Source of the DNA: Callorhinus ursinus
Lineage: Eukaryota; Chordata; Mammalia; Carnivora; Otariidae
Length of the DNA: 64,000 bases
Direction of reading: 5' to 3'
Assembly (NCBI RefSeq): GCF_003265705.1
Contig: NW_020312968.1
Location: 11,027,732 to 11,091,731 of the forward strand
Shown: positions 44,540 through 56,594 of the stretch, in pieces
Layout of the letters: every line of letters begins with the position of its first letter
How positions within the stretch are numbered: the first letter of the stretch is position 1
Translations under genes and position numbers: made by a program
Notes under the pieces: generated by a model
Databases searched by the model: none
What the model saw: only the letters and a program-made list of their open reading frames with translations
Told to the model about the DNA's origin: nothing

Positions 44540-45405
44540 TTTTTAGGTTAATAGAGAAAGAGAACTGTCTCTTTTTGTCTGTTTCTGGTTTACTTTAGCC
44601 AGCCCCCGGAAACAAAAGGCTACTGTTTGGATAATCACGGGAAACTGGGAGAGCCTAATTGGAAGGACTTTGTTTTCCTTTAATGAAATCCTGTGTGCTC
44701 ATAAAGCTGTTTCACACCTTCCGAGAAAAGTAGCTCTCACTCAGAAACAGAGTGCTACTGTGTCTGGGCTTGGTGCTGCCTGCCCTGGGGAGGGCGTGCC
44801 GGCCGTTCACTTCTTGAAGTCGGGAGTGAGTAAGAAGACCCAGGAGGACTTTGAGCCAGCCCAGAACCATTGAAGAAAGTAGCTTTACTACAATGGAAGG
44901 AAGAAAAAGAAAATGTCGTTCTTTCCTGTCCATCAGCTTTGCCAGCAAGTGGGGAAATGCTGCTTAAGGGCTTGACATAGATAGTTTAGGAACGTTTTCT
45001 TGGGAACTTTCTCTTCCAAAGAAAAAGTGTTAGGAGCCTCTGGCCTCACATCCAGTTTGACCAAATAACCATGCTTCCCTGTTGATCTGATTTGAGTCCT
45101 GACTTGAAGCTGTTGCCCACAGATGTCTTTAAGCTGTTACCCGCAGAACCAACCCCAGGCTGCTTCGGTGTGCTGAGTCCATGGAAGCTGTGCTTGGTTC
45201 TCAACATCTCTTTTTCTCTCCTTGACCCTCAATGGCCCAGGGTAGCTTTTCTTCCCCACTTTCTTCCCTGTTTTTTACCTTTATTTTTGGACTGCTCAGA
45301 TTGAAGGGCTCTGATTCAATACAGGGCAGTGGTCAGGAGCCTGGGTTCTAGAGTCTTAACTCATACGCTTCCTGTCGGGCGTCTGTTTCCTTTGCCTCCT
45401 TGTGT
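44540..45405. other. Unannotated stretch
   Basis: No exon or repeat was recognised. Confidence 0.4.
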
Positions 45406-45423
45406 CTGAAAAGAAACAATATC

Positions 45424-45603
45424 GGGCGCCTGGGTGGCTCAGATGGTTAAGCGTCTGCCTTCGGCTCAGGTCATGATCCCAGGGTCCTGGGATCGAGTCC
45501 CTCATCGGGTTCCCTGCTCAGCGGGGAGCCTGTTTCTCCCTCTGCTTCTCTCTCTCTCTCTCTCTCTGTCTCTCATGAATAAATAAATAAAATCTTAAAA
45601 AAA
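45424..45603 (+). mobile_element. Can-SINE, young subfamily
   Basis: It starts GGGCGCCTGGGTGGCTCAGA and has a GAATAAATAAATAAAATCTT tail. Perfect 15-bp duplications AAAAGAAACAATATC lie at 45409-45423 and 45604-45618. Confidence 0.97.
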
Positions 45604-45624
45604 AAAAGAAACAATATCATTTTG

Positions 45625-46685
45625 CTATGCTGTTTAAGTGTGTCTTGGATGTGTGAGTGTGGGGCGGGGGGAGGCAGGGCAGAGGAAGTAGGGAGGGAAT
45701 ATAAAGGAAGGAAGGTCTAAGATATAGTATTTCCTGACTATAAAACTCCCTGGAAGAACATCTCAAAAGAGCTGTCCTGTTTGCTCAGGGCCAGAGGAGT
45801 AGAGAAAGGGTTATGGTCCCAGGTAGCACACGGTGGATCAGAGAACCCTGGGAGCAAGTAAAAGGTCAGAGACAGGCTCAGGGACCCCAGCTCCGAGAAG
45901 CGCCACCACCCTTCTCTCCTCTCTGCAAGGTCTTCCACAGATTTGGCTGAGCAAGCTCATCAGTCTCTGCCTGTAACAGGGGGGTGACGAGAGGTCTGGT
46001 GTAGAGGAGCCCAGGTGATCAACGAGGTCATGGGCATATGAGCCTTGCCAGGGCTGTGTTGAAATCTGGATCACTTGGGAAGCCTGGTGCTCTCACTGCT
46101 GTCCCAGCCAAGGAAACTCAGCGGTTCTGTAGGATTCCTGGTAATTACTGTTGATTATTGAAGTTGGGGTACTTGTCTCAGGAGGCCCTGGGATGGGGAG
46201 AGATGAGATGGTCCTGGGACCCCAAGTTGGTGCTCTGCACATCTCTTCTGGGAAATAACCTCCATACGAATGCTGGTTATGCAGAACCATGCTGGAAACA
46301 TGTTACGGGATTTTCAAGGGCTGGTGGTGCAAACCATTCATCATTTAGAATAACGTTTCTAGGATATAATGCATAAATATTCTTGATAAGCTGTGGGCGC
46401 ACTACTGGTTGTTAAATCGGTGATTCATTGTATCTGAGGCTTTGGGGGAGTGAGGAGAGTAACACTGTATTTATAGTCCAAGGCCTATGCAAAGGCTGGG
46501 GGAGTCCCGTTCAGTTAACTGCTTAGCTTTTCTTAAATCAGTGACTACGTGGACCCAGAGGTTGGGTCTTTTTCTCACAGCAACATGTACTGTTTTGCCT
46601 TTTCTTGTGTTCATTAAAATTAAGAACTTTCATTTAGCAGTATAAATGGAGGGTGGAAAGGCAGGTCACAAAGTAGAAGGTATTT
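45625..46685. other. Unannotated stretch
   Basis: No exon or clear repeat was recognised. Confidence 0.4.
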
Positions 46686-46689
46686 GTCA

Positions 46690-47520
46690 TATATTCAATA
46701 AGCAGCTTGTCCAGAATATGTCAGGAACAGCTACAAATCAGAAGGGCATTCAACATCACCAGTCATCAGGAAAATGCACATTGAAACTTCTATAAAATAC
46801 CAACACATATTCAAATGGCTCAAATTAAAAAAACCAACCCTGATAACCAAGTATTAGTAGAGACAGGAAAAACTCAAACTCTCATTAACTGCTGGTGGAA
46901 GTATAAATTGGGTTTAATCACTTTGGAGTTACTTCCGAAGCTGGACAAATACCTAGCCTATGATTCAGTAATTATACTCCTAGATATATATGCCCAACAG
47001 GAATGAGTGCATACGTGCACTAGAAGCATTTGCACGACCTCTCGTAACAGAATGATAGGAACCTCAGAGAAATAGTTCAGATGTGCATGAATGGCAGGAT
47101 TCATGCGTGAAATATTGCACAGCAATAAAAAACACAGTAGTGCTGCACAGAAAAACGTGAATATTGAGACATTATATTGAGTAATATTATAGATATCATA
47201 TTGAGTAAAAGAAGCCAAAAGTGTACATATTGTATGATTTCTTTTATATGAAGCTCAAAAGGGGGAAAGAAGAATCACTGGCGAATCGAAGAATAGGGCA
47301 GGGGGGCTGGGGTCAGGGGTATATTGACTGGGAAAGGACATGGGGGTCTTCTGGGGTCCTGATGAGGTGTTTTCTATCTTTGACCTAGTTGCTGATGCCA
47401 TGAATATGTTCGTTTGCAAGGATTCCTCATGATAAATATTTAAGATTTATAATTTTACTATATGTGTGTTGTTCCCTAATTTTAAAAGTTTATTAAGATC
47501 AAACACTTAAAAATAAATAA
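46690..47520 (+). mobile_element. Old L1 3' portion, sense
   Basis: TCAACATCACCAGTCATCAGGAAAATGCACATTGAAAC, CTCATTAACTGCTGGTGGAAGTATAAATTGG, TCAGTAATTATACTCCTAGATATATATGCCCAAC and TATTGCACAGCAATAAAAA follow the order of ORF2 end and 3' UTR. It is strongly diverged and holds no usable frame. Confidence 0.85.
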
Positions 47521-47524
47521 GCCA

Positions 47525-49250
47525 GGATTTATAATAAAACCGTTAGGCTTACTGGCTGTGTAAAAAGAGAAACTCATTTAAACTGGCTTAGACAAACCAG
47601 CATCAGCAAGGAGTTGGTCGGGAAACCAACCCAGCCAGTCCTCCTAGGAGTTAGGACCTGAAGTTGGTTCCTGGTACCTGGCACTCATGGTATCTTACCT
47701 CCAGCATTTGTACCATACTTTGGCTTTTCTCTGCAGGTTACCTTTCTCTGCTTCAGCTCACATGTGGTAGAAAATGGGCAGCCCAGCCCTTCCTATCTCC
47801 AGCCTTGCTGCTCTAGCCCCCTCTCCCATCAGCAAGGCTTAGCCTATGCCTCTTTTTTTTTTTTTTTTCTCCCTGGAGATAGGAATCATTTTGTGATCCC
47901 GTTAGCTGTGGCCAGGGAGGCTGGGATTGTGTAGGAAACACAGAGTAGCCAAGGGTAAGGATGGGTGGGTTTTTCTAAAAGGGAAATGTGTGTGGGAAGA
48001 AAATGGTCGCCATCCTGTCACGTGTTCTCCTGCTCAATGTCTGCTCCCTCAGGTCTTTTTTAGCCCTAATTTGGAGCAGGGAAGAAGAGTCCCCAGGAAA
48101 TTCTTCGCTACCTCACAACCAAATCAGACTCTCCTGTTTGCTTACAAATGGACACCCCAGCAGCTTGACCCTGATATTTTGCAAAGTCTTCCTGAGCTAA
48201 GCTTTACCAAGATCTCTCACAAACTAGCCTTGCAGAGGGACCTGTTACCTTGTATCATTTGGGGATTATGGAATAGTTTCCCTAATGCATGAAGATTCAC
48301 ACCTTCTGGATCTAATTTTCTGTCCAGTTGTAGGAAATAGTGTTCCTAACTTGATTTGAATTTAGCAGTGAGAATAGCCTTCCTCATAACTACTTTGGGC
48401 TCACTAACCATGATAGAGGGAACCAGGGCCCCCAGATTCAGGACTTTTCAGGGAAGAGTATAGCATTATCTCTCTCCCACTCTCTTGGGTTAGCTTAGTC
48501 CTAGTGAGTGTTAGGAGTTTCTCTGGGCATCCAGCTTGCCAAAACCCCATCACGAATTTGAGATGGTGCTGAATTTTTCCTTCAGCAGTGAAGTTTTGAA
48601 ATGAATTGCTGTATATTTTCATCAGAGTAGCTATGAGAAGAGTCTTTAAGCATTGTTTTTCTTTGGCTTCTAGAAAAAAGTTTGAGAGACCTAGTAATTT
48701 TCGTCAAGTTATTTTTAAATTGCTCATTTAAAAAACTATCTGCACCATCAGATCTTATTCGTATTGGTAAGATTTCTGGGCAGAGACTAATACTAAAAAG
48801 CTAAAATGAACCTGGCCTTTTTTGGGCTTGATTTCTACATCCCATAAAATCCCAATTACATTTCCTTGTTTTGCTGGGAGACCGGTTTGCCGGTTAAGTT
48901 TATAACCTTGATTCTTATCCCTCATCAGCTAGAGATTAATTACATGCCTATGGAAGGGTGAGGTGTTGAACCTTATCTTCTTTGAACCTACCATTGTTCT
49001 CCACAAGGTCTTCTAAAGGTCAAACAAGTAACTTAAGTTTTCTCTCTCTTTCTAAAGCATATATATATAAGGTAAAAACTTGAATTAGAAGACGACATTA
49101 TTTTCAGTTTATTTTGTATGTTATGCAGATGGTTAGCATGGAAATTCACTGGCGGTAAGACCTACCTGTTTTTCTGCATTCATTAGGTTGCCCTAGGTAT
49201 CAGTTATTCCATTGATCATGAAAACATTAGTTTTTAAAAAGAAGTGATGG
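47525..49250. other. Unannotated stretch
   Basis: A T run lies at about 47852-47869. No exon was recognised. Confidence 0.4.
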
Positions 49251-49254
49251 TTTC

Positions 49255-49640
49255 ATCTCTCACCTTAGGCTACATGATGCTCAGTGACCTAAAACAACAT
49301 TTTAATTTCTGTTTCACATTACGGCAGCTGTGGTTCTACGCCAGAGGTCTTCTCTAGTCTAGCTCCAGATCCGGGTTGAATGAGCCACCCCACTCTGGGA
49401 CATGGCAGAGGGTGAGAAAGGGAATGACCAGTCCATTCGTGGCTGTTAATGCTCCTGTTTATATGTGACTTCTCGCATTCAGTGGGCTATGGCAAGTCAC
49501 ATGGCTAAGCCGACCAACAGCAGGCTAGGGAAATGTAATTAATTCTTCCATCGGGAGACACTACAAGTCACATGACAGTGGGAAGTCTATTCCTTTTATA
49601 GGGAGGGCTGCAGATAATTGAAACAACATAGTCTGCCACA
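49255..49640 (-). repeat. Old LTR-like interspersed repeat
   Basis: GTGACCTAAAACAACATTTTAATTTCTGTTTCAC, GCAAGTCACATGGCTAAGCC and ACTACAAGTCACATGAC fit a common old repeat I cannot place with certainty. Confidence 0.4.
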
Positions 49641-50403
49641 ATGGAAAACTATATTTAATTCTAAGAAGTTTAAGGGCCTGTATGCTGAATCAGAACCAGC
49701 ATTTAGATTGATTACATCTGTATTTTGGGGGTTGTTTTGAAAAAGTTATGCTTCAGAAATCTGCCTACATATGGAAAACAGGTCTTGTTTTTATACAGGA
49801 CTGATTAATTTTTTATGAGTTGCAGAGCTGTACCCACAATTTGGTAACTTTCCACTCATTTTTTCTTACGGGTCTAGATCTGAATTTGAACAAGAAGTTA
49901 CTCTTCTTACTCTCTTGACCTTTGTATCTTGATTTTCTATGTGTTATCACTCTTATTGGTCGATTTTCTTTTGTTTAATTGCCTGAGTTAATGTGGTTTT
50001 GGCAGCCACTCGAAGGTGGATGACACTGTAAAGAGAATGATAGAGATGAGCCTTTTGGAAAAACTAAAATTTATTAGGGCTTAGTGAATCTGTCCTGGTA
50101 TTTTTCTTTCAAAAGTGAAATTGCTGAGCTGTTGCTAATATCCTTACTGGGGAATTTCTGTCTTAGTGTTGACAAAGGACAAATCAGAACCCTTTGAAGA
50201 AAGATGGCAAATTGCAATTGTACTTACTGTGAGGCATAAAACCTCGGTGCCTTGAGTGGTTATTCTCCTGTACGCATGTTGGGGAGCTTCAGAACCCTTT
50301 TTGGGGAGTAAACAGGGAATCTTGGCTATTCTTAGAGTTTCACCCTCACAGCCTTTTGTGGAGTGGGGACCATCTGTTTAGGCAAGAGTCTTGCATAATT
50401 TTT

Positions 50404-50873
50404 CTTTTTTTTTCTTAAAGATTTATTTCCTATAGTTAAGAGGCTATTATGATTGGTCTCCCTCTCTGATTTCATCAAACCATAGGAGACTCTTAACTAT
50501 AGGATACAAACAGTGTCGCTGGGGTGGGGTGGGGGAGGTGGGTGGGGGTTGGGGTAACTGGGTGATGGGCATTAAGGAGGGCACTTGATGTAATGAGCAC
50601 TGGGTGTTGTATGCAACTGATGAATCCCTGACCTCTACCTCTGAAGCTAATAATACACTATATGTTAATTAATTGAATTAAAATAAAATAAAGAGATTTA
50701 TTTACTTTACAGTGTGTGCATGAGTGGGGGAGGGTCAGAAGGCAAGGGAGAGAGTGAGAGAATCTCTGGTGAGTACAGAGCCACACACAGAGCTCAGTCT
50801 CGTGACCCTGAGATCATGACCTGAGCCTAAATCAAGAGTCGGCTGCTTAACCGACTGAGCCACCCAGGCATCC
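50404..50873 (-). mobile_element. Can-SINE split by an L1
   Basis: The tail (50404-50428: poly-T, CTTAAAGATTTATTT) and the remainder (50694-50873, ending GACTGAGCCACCCAGGCATCC) form one reversed Can-SINE, separated by a nested L1. Confidence 0.88.
50429..50693 (+). mobile_element. 5'-truncated young L1 inserted in the Can-SINE
   Basis: This is the carnivore L1 3' end: TGATTTCATCAAACCATAGGAG, GGTAACTGGGTGATGGGCATTAAGG, CACTTGATGTAATGAGCACTGGG and AATACACTATATGTTAATTAATTG. Duplications AGATTTATTT lie at 50419-50428 and 50694-50703. The first 14 bases are the inverted complement of 50490-50503. Confidence 0.9.
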
Positions 50874-50934
50874 TTAGTTTCTGTAATTTTTATAAGAATG
50901 CTGAGATTTCTTCTGATTGGTTGATTTTTTTTAA

Positions 50935-52010
50935 AAAACAGATATAATTGACATAAACATTATGTTAATTTTAGCTATATAATATAATTCAATATTTGTA
51001 TATTTTGCAAAATGTTCACCATAAGAAGTCTAGTTACCATCCATCACCACACATAGTTACAAATCTTTTTTCCTTGTGATGAGAACTTTTATTTTTTATT
51101 AGGGTTTTTTATTTTAATTCTAGTTAGTTAACATCCAGTGTTAGAATAGTCTCAGGTGTGCCATATAGTGATTCAACAATCCTATATGTGACTTAAGTGC
51201 TCGTCATGATAAATATACTCTTTAGTCCCCATCAGCTCTTTCACCTGTCCCTCCACCCACCACCCCTCGGGTGACCATCTGTCTGTTCTCTGCAGTTCCG
51301 AGTCTGTTTCTTGATTTGTCTGTTTTTTTTTTTTTCCCTTTGTGCATTTGTTTCTTAAATTCCACGTGTGAGTGAAATCATACAGTCAGTATTCGTCTTT
51401 CTCTGACACTTACTTCACTTAGCATTATACTTTGTAGATCCATCTGTGTTGTTACAAATGGCAAGATTTCATTCTTTTTTATGGCTGAGTAATATTCTGT
51501 TGTGTGTATGTACCCATTTTCTTTATCCATTCATCTGTGGATGGACCCTTGCCCTACTTCCATAATTTGTCTATTATAAAAAAGGCACTAAGCATAGGGG
51601 TGCTTGTATCCCTTTGAATTAGTGTTTTTGTATCCTTTGGGTAAATACCCGGTAGTGTGATTACTGGATCTTAGGGTATTTCTCTTTTTAAGTTTTTGAG
51701 GAACCTCCATACTGTTTTCCAGAGTGGCTGCACCAGTTTGCATTCCCACCAACAGTTCAAGAGGGTTCCCCTTTCTCTGCATCCTCACCCAACACCTGTT
51801 GTTTCTTGCGTTGTTGATTTTACCATTCTGACAGGTGTGAGGTGATATCTCATTGTGGTTTTGATTTGTATTTCCCTGATGATGAGTGATGTTGAGCATC
51901 TTTTCATGGGTCTTTTGGTGTGATGAGAACTTTTAAGACCTATTCTCTGCAACTTTCACATAACACAGTATCACTAGTTATAATTGGTTGGCTTTTAAGG
52001 TAAATAGAGT
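50935..52010 (-). mobile_element. Old L1 3' UTR, split by a younger L1
   Basis: CAGATATAATTGACATAAACATTATG, AAATGTTCACCATAAGAAGTCTAGTTACC and TTGTGATGAGAACTTTTAAGACC...CTGCAACTTTCACATAACACAGTATCACTAG form one old L1 3' UTR (50935-51090 and 51935-52010). Confidence 0.85.
51091..51918 (-). mobile_element. 5'-truncated L1 inserted in the old L1
   Basis: It runs in antisense order from the 3' UTR (TTCTAGTTAGTTAACATCCAGTGTTAGAATAG) to the end of ORF2 (GAACCTCCATACTGTTTTCCAGAGTGGCTGCACC). Perfect 16-bp duplications TGTGATGAGAACTTTT lie at 51075-51090 and 51919-51934. The implied nick CTTTT/AAG matches the L1 endonuclease consensus. ORF2 is only a fragment and is broken. Confidence 0.95.
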
Positions 52011-52292
52011 AGTCCTTAATGGGTAACACTTAATCGGTCCCAAGTATAAATGAAAACTTGTTTTTGAGAAATAGTGTCCATTTATGAAATTTTAAAGGAT
52101 TTTACACACCAGTCCCATCCAAATATTGGGTAGTTGTGATGCTGCTTTTCCTTTCCCTCTAATTTCTCTTATCAAGTTGGCATGTGTTACATCCTGAGCT
52201 CGCATTATTGAAGGACAGGAAATGGTTTAAGGAATGGCCACAGGAAGCCCTAACACAGTGCATCTCTTTCATGTCTCTCAGTGGCCCCTTTT

Positions 52293-52761
52293 TTAAAAAA
52301 TATTTTATTATTATTATTTTTAATGTTTTTGTTGTTAATCACCATACATTACATCATTAGTTTTGGATGTAGTGTTCCATGATTCATTGTTTGTGCATAA
52401 CACCCAGTGCTCCATGCAGAACGTGCCCTCTTTAATACCCATCACCAGGCTAACCCATCCCCCCACCCCCCTCCCCTCTAGAACCCTCAGTTTGTTTTTC
52501 AGAGTCCATCGTCTCTCATGGTTCGTCTCCCTCTCTGATATCCCCCCCTTCATTTTTCCCCTCCTGCTTTCTTCTTCTTCTTCTTCTTCTTCTTCTTCTT
52601 CTTCTNNNNNNNNNNNNNNNNNNNNNNNNNNNNNNNNNNNNNNNNNNNNNNNNNNNNNNNNNNNNNNNNNNNNNNNNNNNNNNNNNNNNNNNNNNNNNNN
52701 NNNNNGGTAAGTTGAAAGTAGAGCTACCATACGATCCAGCAATTGCACTACTGGGTATTTA
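52293..52761 (-). mobile_element. Young L1 with a 5' inversion (twin priming), containing a gap
   Basis: The left part (52293-52605) is antisense L1 3' UTR, nearly identical to that of the 3.5-kb element. After the gap, 52706-52761 reads in the sense direction through the ORF2 end (AAAGTAGAGCTACCATACGATCCAGCAATTGCACTACTGGG). Flanking duplications TCTCAGTGGCCCCTTTT (52276-52292) and TCTCAGTGGCCCTTTT (52762-52777) differ by one C. Opposite orientations inside one pair of duplications is the signature of twin priming. Confidence 0.88.
52606..52705. other. Assembly gap (100 N)
   Basis: Exactly 100 undetermined bases directly after a CTT repeat (52571-52605). It hides the inversion junction of the L1. 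Confidence 1.
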
Positions 52762-52779
52762 TCTCAGTGGCCCTTTTAT

Positions 52780-53695
52780 GAAGAAGCATTAGAAAAGTTC
52801 CCCTAGGCCCTAATATTGGAAGATTTTGATGTACTGAATGATACGAGTCTCATATGAGATGGTGATTTCCTTATTGCTTTGGCCAAATGTGTATCCTGCT
52901 GTTAAACAATCATGTACAGCTTCATGAATGTCATTTTCCTATTTTAGACGTTGTTTACTATTCCATTATATTTTCCCTTGTTCTGCATTTGATGTTTTTC
53001 TTCTGTTTTTAAAATTAAGGTAAATATAATTCAGTCTAATTTTGAAAGTTGCCTGAAGCCCTTTTTGGGATGAGGTTAGATATAAATACATAAAGTAGGC
53101 TTACTTGGTGCATTCAAACATTTTAAGAGGCCCTAAAATGTATATGAAGTGTGCAGAGAGAGGAGGAAAGCCAAGTAACCCCCTTTCTGTGCCCTTTGTC
53201 TCCCTTGTTGTTCTCACTAACAGGTGTGCACGCTCAGGGGTCCCTGGGGTCTCTGGCCCTTGTACTCAGGGTCTAGGCAAGAGACTCTGTCGGGGCCCTT
53301 TCACTAATGAAGAAGGGGCTCGTGGTGTGCTGTGAGGTCTACGGTGCAGGCCCAGGACTGAGTGGGATTAAACTGGCAGGAGGCAGTGGTATAATGGGCA
53401 CGTGGGCAGGAACAGCTCAGGAAGGGACTGCACACTGACTTTGGCTTTGGAGTTAGTATTTTCCAATGAGCTACTTTGGCATCTGACCCGGGTCACTCTG
53501 CAAACTCTGATACACTCCTCGGGCCAGGAGTGGGTGCCCGTCTGTGCTCTCCTGACCTCTAGCCTGTGACCTGCTCTGGCTTTCCCTTCACTACCCTCCC
53601 TCGGTGCTGACGGCTCTTGGTAATCAAGCCAGAATTGGCCAGAAGCTAAACACCTGGCCTGCTGTGCCGTAGCTTCTCGAAGAAGTGCTTTCCCT
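52780..53695. other. Unannotated stretch
   Basis: No exon or repeat was recognised. Confidence 0.4.
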
Positions 53696-53699
53696 GAAC

Positions 53700-54925
53700 T
53701 TTGACCTCATGCCCTTTGCTGTTATTGATGGACAATAGAAAGCATGTTCATATTCAAGTTTTTGTACACTTGCTGGTTCTTCTCCTTGCTCACTGGCCAT
53801 TCCTTTTCACTTTCCTTTGCTGGTTCTTCGTCTCCTTGATTTTTGGAGGGCCAGAGGGCTCAGTCCTTGATCTCTTCTTTTCTGTAGACTCTCACTCCCT
53901 CAGTGATGTCATCTAATCTCATGGCTTCAGGTACTATTAATATTCTGGTGAGTCTCACATTTATTTCTCTAGCTCTGACTTTTTTCCCTCAACTCCATGC
54001 TTGTATGTCCAACTACGTCCTCCTGTCTCTACCTGGACGTCTCCTATGGCCACCTCAGTGTGGCCGGAACAGAATTCCTGCTTTATCCCCAAACTTGTTT
54101 TTCCCACAGCCTTTCCTATTTCCATTGTTGGCAAGACCCTAAAACTGTGTGTTCATCTTCACTCTCTTTTCTTTCCCACTCCAATCCATTAGCAAATCCT
54201 GCTGATTCTACCTTAGGAATTTACCCAGAAGCTTCCCCCTCCCCATTTCCACCGTCCACTCTCTCGCTTGGATTACTGCAACAGCCTCGGAACCGGTGGC
54301 CCTGCTGCGGTCCTTGCGATCCAGTCTCAGCGGTGGTTCTTTAAAAACAAAGGTCAGGTGATGGCTCTTCTCTGCTCAAGCCCTCTGTTGGCTTCCTGTT
54401 TGCAGAAGAGGAAGAGTTTTTACAGTGAACTCTGGGACTCTTTCAACCTGGTCCCTTGGTAGTGTATGACTTCCTCTCCTGTACTCGCCCCCCTCCCTTG
54501 CTTGAGAGCACTGGCCTGCCTTTGGTCTTCCTCAGACTTGCCTGTGTGCTTCCCCTGGGCACTGGCTGCTTCTCTCCCTCCAGTGTTCTCATCCCCATCC
54601 CTGCTCATGCTGAGTGCTGGCTCCCACGTCAGGTACCTTGACTGTTGGTCGCAGTACCTTGACTGTTGGTTCAGAATTGAAACCAGCCTCCTTCTGCACC
54701 CCTTCATTCCCCTGAGTCCTTCCTTGTCCTTCTGCCCATAGCATAATAGTATATTATGTAACTCACCTATTATGTTTATTGTCTGTCTACCCCGGCAGAA
54801 TATGGACTTCCCCGGGCAGGGCTCTTGATCTGGTTTGTTGGCTCACACATCCCAAACTCTTAGAACAGAGCCTGGAAACATAGAAAGTGCTTCAGAGATA
54901 TTTGTTGTCTAGTGAGCTGCTAATA
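53700..54925 (+). repeat. L2 (LINE-2) 3' portion
   Basis: TTGGATTACTGCAACAGCCTC, GGTTCTTTAAAAACAAAGGTCAGGTGATGGC, CTGTTGGCTTCCTGTTTGCAGAAGAGG, CTATTATGTTTATTGTCTGTCTACC and AACAGAGCCTGGAAACATAGAAAGTGCTTCAGAGATATTTG follow the L2 order with heavy decay. A 17-bp tandem duplication GTACCTTGACTGTTGGT lies at 54633-54649 and 54654-54670. Confidence 0.65.
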
Positions 54926-54929
54926 GGGG

Positions 54930-55235
54930 TTCACTGTGCTGTTCACATTCCCTCCTATAAGGAAGCGTATGCTTTGGTTCATGTTATGCAATAAAACCAT
55001 CTGTTTCCTGATGAACAGGGACTTTTGATTTTTTTCCCCCAGTTATGAAAGTTGTGTAACTCATTGTATTTCCTTTTTTGCTCTGGCTACCAGGATGCCG
55101 GGAGCTAAGTTGTATTGGCAGCTGGGCTTCATTGTGTAGGTAGAAATCATCCGACCCCTCTTCTCCTTTCCTATTCCTTCCTCATAGGCAATCAGTGTTC
55201 TTGCTTCTAAAGATACTCATAAGTAAGAAACACTA
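54930..55235. other. Unannotated stretch
   Basis: No exon or repeat was recognised. Confidence 0.4.
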
Positions 55236-55239
55236 AATA

Positions 55240-56590
55240 AAAAAGTGTTTGTGTGTGTGTTGTCATATTCTTTCCCCTTTTAAAATCCCAAATAACATAC
55301 TTCATGCATTGTTATGCACCTTGCTCTTTTCATATAACCAAACATCTTGAAATTCCTCTATATAGGTAGAGTTTTTCTTACATTTTTATAGTTTTAAACA
55401 GAGCAACATAGTATTTTCTTTGTACAGATACTCTATTTTGTTAGATAGATTTCCTTTTGATTTTGATATCTGCAACAGTGCTGCAAGAGATAACTTTGCA
55501 TGTAGGTTATTTTGCTTACGTATGATACAATCCTAACTACGGGATCGCCAGGTGAAGGGATACCTGGCATTTGTAGTTGGAGTAGATTTTGCCCCAAATG
55601 TCTTCCATAGAAGCTGGGCTAATACATATACTCTCACCAGCAAGATACACAAGTACCTGTTTATTCACATCCTTGCCAACATGGGATGTTATGAAACTTG
55701 TTCATCTTTGCCAATGTGATAAGTGAAAAACAGTATCTCATGTGGTTTTAATTTGCATTTCACCTAGGAGGTTGAGTACCCCTTCATGAGTCCATAGGAG
55801 CACTTTGTATTTACCTTCTGTGAACTCTTTTGTCCTTTGCTGTTGGGCTGTTAGGGACCAATTTGTGTCACTTTATATCCAAGGGAAATGAGCCCCTTAT
55901 GTGTGATGAGAGTTGGAGATGTTCCTAGTGTACTGTTCATCTTTTGACTTGGATTATGTTATATTTCTCCCTGTAGGCAATTTTATCAGCTGCCTATTTT
56001 AAGGCCTTTGAATTTAATACCGTAAAGAGAAAAAGGCCATCCTTACTCTAAATTTTTTTTTTAATTGTCCGGGGCTGCTTTTGTTAATTCTTTGCTTTCA
56101 GCTTTTATTTTTTTATTTTTTTAAAGATTTTATTTATTTATTTGAGAGAGAATGAGAGAGAACACGAGAGGGAAGAGGGTCAGAGAGAGAAGCAGACTCC
56201 CTGCTGAGCAGGGAGCCCGACGTGGGACTCGATCCCGGGACTCCAGGATCATGACCTGAGCCGAAGGCAGTCGCTTAACCAGCTGAGCCACCCAGGCGCC
56301 CTCAGTTTTTATTTTTTATATTATTCATCCATCTTGAATTTATTTTACAATGTAGGGAGCCCTGTATACTTTTTTTAGATGGCTCCTGGTTTTCACAGCC
56401 CTTTACTTAATAATCCATTTACCTCCTTTGATAGGAAATGCCACCTTTATCATATATTAAATCCCGCATGCTTGTGTGTCCATTTCTTGACATTTCTGTT
56501 CTGTTGATCAGACTTGCTATTCATGTTTTAACTGTGACACTTCTCATTATTGAGGATTTTCCAACCTGTTTTGATATTAGGGAGGATTAG
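55240..56590 (-). mobile_element. Old L1, antisense, split by a Can-SINE
   Basis: CATTGTTATGCACCTTGCTC, GGATCGCCAGGTGAAGGGATACC, GCCAATGTGATAAGTGAAAAACAG, then beyond the SINE ATCCATCTTGAATTTATTTTACAATG and CATTTCTTGACATTTCTGTTCTG follow L1 ORF2 and 3' UTR in reverse. No frame survives. Confidence 0.8.
56113..56301 (-). mobile_element. Can-SINE, reverse orientation, inside an old L1
   Basis: It runs from TTTTTTAAAGATTTTATTTATTTATTTGAGAG to GCTGAGCCACCCAGGCGCCC. The repeated flank TCAGCTTTTATTTTT / TCAGTTTTTATTTTT (from 56098 and from 56302) is the likely target-site duplication. Confidence 0.94.
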
Positions 56591-56594
56591 GTTT

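Noticed and set aside
52335..52748. Apparent 137-codon frame rich in glutamate
   Set aside because: It comes from the CTT repeat and the 100-N gap inside an L1 3' UTR.
53701..54741. Overlapping open frames of 60-115 codons on both strands
   Set aside because: They lie in an old L2 copy and show no L2 protein domain.
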